From: Defluviicoccus sp046348835
GTDB taxonomy: Bacteria; Pseudomonadota; Alphaproteobacteria; Rhodospirillales; Defluviicoccaceae
DNA length: 64,000 nt
Direction: 5' to 3'
NCBI GenBank assembly: GCA_046348835.1
Contig: JAXMDM010000002.1
Span: 496,001-560,000, forward strand
Part shown: positions 62,764 through 64,000 of the stretch, one piece after another
Layout: the number at the start of each line of letters is the position of its first letter
Position numbering within the stretch: position 1 is the stretch's first letter
Position numbers and translations under genes: made by a program
Notes under the pieces: model-generated
The model's database searches: none
Seen by the model: only the letters and a program-made list of their open reading frames with translations
What the model was told of the DNA's origin: nothing

Positions 62764-62998
62764 TCCCCGCCAAAGGGGCAACGGAAGTCCCTGCGCCGAC
62801 CGCCGCCGGTGCCGCACCGCAGCATACCAGAATGCGTCTCAGTTGCATCACCCTCCGTTAATTTTGCTTGTTAAACTTTGCCGCGATGTGCTGTAAAATG
62901 AACGTGCGTTCTCGTACGCCGTCGACAACGTGGCAAGCGGCCTAAGGTTCCCGTCCTGCGGGCGGATAAGAAAATTCTCGGGAGGAAGGTGGCAGGGA

Positions 62999-63235
62999 AT
63001 GCTTCACCTGCGAAACACCGGTTATCAGATCTTCGCGGTCGAACTCTACAATGAGGACGTCCGCACACTCGTCGAGCGCAAGCGGCAGCATTCGTACTTC
63101 GACGATCACTGGGCCAACGTGCAGGTGCGCGACGTCGTCGCGCGCGACGAAGGGGAGGCGCTGGCGTTGATCGCGGAACGATTCCCACCGGAGGATGGGT
63201 TCGTCGTCGAGCATGTGGCGTTGATGCGCTACTAA
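62999..63235 (+). CDS. Small hypothetical protein of 78 residues
   Basis: I do not recognise this protein. It reads MLHLRNTGYQIFAVELYNED, then LVERKRQHSYFDDHWANVQV and IAERFPPEDGFVVEHVALMR, with balanced charge and no membrane segment, so a small soluble alpha/beta protein is likely. A GGGAGGAAGGTGGCAGGG stretch precedes the ATG. It lies alone, convergent with recR. Confidence 0.6.
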   Translation: MLHLRNTGYQIFAVELYNEDVRTLVERKRQHSYFDDHWANVQVRDVVARDEGEALALIAERFPPEDGFVVEHVALMRY

Positions 63236-63373
63236 GCCTTTCGCCGCCACTGTCGGGGGCGCATGTCGGGGCGCAGTGGCATCCTCATGGCTTGATGGCT
63301 TGCCTTGGGCCTGACGAGGCGGTGGCGTTAGTCCGAAGGGGTGGGGTGCCCCCATCCCCCTTGCTGCGCCGGC

Positions 63374-63964
63374 TCAGCCGAAACTACGGCGCGCCTGCAG
63401 GGCGGTCGAAAGGGTGGCGTCATCCAGGTGATGGAGTTCGCCGCCAAGCGGAACGCCGTGGGCGATGCCGCTGATGCGGACGCCCGCCGCGGCGAGCGCG
63501 CTGCCGATGTAGAAGCCGGTGGTCTGGCCGTCGACGGTGAAGCTAAGGGCGACGATGACTTCCTCGACCTCGGGATGGCCGGCTCTCTCGATCAGCCGCG
63601 GCATGCGCAGGTCCTCGGGGCCGACGCCATCGAGGGCGGAGAGGACGCCGCCCAGGACGTGGTAGCGTCCGTGGAACGCGCCCGACCGCTCCAGCGCCCA
63701 AAGATCGCTCACGTCCTCGACCACGCAGATCACCGACGGATCCCGCCTCGGATCGGCGCAAATGCGGCACGGATCCCGGTCATCGAGGTTGCCGCAGATC
63801 TGGCATGAACGCACGGTCTCGGCCGCCGCCGTCAGCGCATTAAGGAGGGGCGCGAGGACGGTCTCGCGCCGTTTCAACAGGTGCAGGACTGCCCGCCTGG
63901 CCGAGCGCGGCCCCATCCCGGGCAGCCGGGCGAAGCACTGGATCAGGCGCTCGATGTCGGACAT
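63374..63964 (-). CDS. recR: Recombination protein RecR
   Basis: RecR works with RecF and RecO to load RecA on gaps. The 196-residue protein has the helix-hairpin-helix LIQCFARLPGMGPRSARR, the zinc finger CQICGNLDDRDPCRICADPRR (four Cys, read in parts) and the Toprim domain ICVVEDVSDLWALERSG to HVLGGVLSALDGVGPEDL. The end shows GIAHGVPLGGELHHLDDATL. It is usually the last gene of dnaX-ybaB-recR; those would lie beyond the right edge. Confidence 0.96.
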   Translation of the reverse strand: MSDIERLIQCFARLPGMGPRSARRAVLHLLKRRETVLAPLLNALTAAAETVRSCQICGNLDDRDPCRICADPRRDPSVICVVEDVSDLWALERSGAFHGRYHVLGGVLSALDGVGPEDLRMPRLIERAGHPEVEEVIVALSFTVDGQTTGFYIGSALAAAGVRISGIAHGVPLGGELHHLDDATLSTALQARRSFG

Positions 63965-64000
63965 AGGTGTCGGGCCGGCGGGATCGCCGGCCGCCGCTCA

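Noticed and set aside
63336..63362. G/C-rich hairpin between the 78-residue gene and recR as a terminator
   Set aside because: Runs of G and C can pair, but there is no clean stem and no T run on either strand.

Overview
This is GC-rich chromosomal DNA, most likely from a diazotrophic alphaproteobacterium of the Rhodospirillales (Azospirillum/Rhodospirillum type). The strongest clues are a molybdenum nif cluster with draT-draG divergent from nifHDK, a NifA carrying the extra cysteines of the oxygen-sensitive alphaproteobacterial type, and start-stop overlaps such as ATGA at many gene junctions. I see no rRNA, tRNA, CRISPR array or insertion sequence.

Left arm (1-28 kb): treY (cut by the window edge) and treZ make trehalose from alpha-glucan. 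Then come a DUF2237 protein and the glucan glucosyltransferase MdoH/OpgH. At 6.2-10.5 kb lies a compact pterin-like cluster: a RibD-type reductase domain facing a four-gene operon of medium-chain dehydrogenase, 6-pyruvoyltetrahydropterin-synthase-like protein, family-4 glycosyltransferase and methyltransferase. The synthase-like protein has lost its catalytic residues, so the pathway probably makes something other than the usual pterins. Next are YceI, an OmpR-type two-component system, an HtrA/DegP protease, a FadL-type porin, a short undescribed gene with its own terminator, molybdate transporter genes modBC (no modA here), a patatin-like lipase, a large GH63/MGH1-like glycosidase, ExoD, and an ArsB/NhaD-type transporter that follows a frameshifted CBS-domain gene and an intact CBS-domain paralogue.

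Core (28-49 kb): the nif region. nifHDK and nifEN-nifX-DUF269-fdxB-nifQ run leftward, followed by iscA/hesB-nifV-nifW and then a single-polypeptide NfnAB-like flavoprotein, a rubrerythrin-like protein and a small membrane protein. Rightward of nifH lie draT and draG. Beyond them, again leftward, are nifB-fdxN-nifZ-nifT-dodecin, with nifA upstream. Sigma-54 promoters (GG-N10-GC) precede nifH, draT, nifB and iscA. TGT-N10-ACA NifA sites lie upstream of nifB and iscA, and two lie between nifH and draT. The operon layout suggests that the NfnAB-like enzyme is made together with nitrogenase and may supply its low-potential electrons. fixABCX, rnf, nifF, nifU and nifS are not in this window.

Right arm (49-64 kb): a DctPQM TRAP transporter with a partly more AT-rich binding-protein gene, a GH13 alpha-glucosidase, an Rrf2-family regulator beside a sulfate ABC transporter (sbp-cysTWA), citrate synthase, glutamyl-tRNA synthetase, a YjbQ-family protein, a small unknown protein and recR.

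Start codons were chosen from ribosome-binding sites, overlaps and family lengths. Alternatives are given where they matter.
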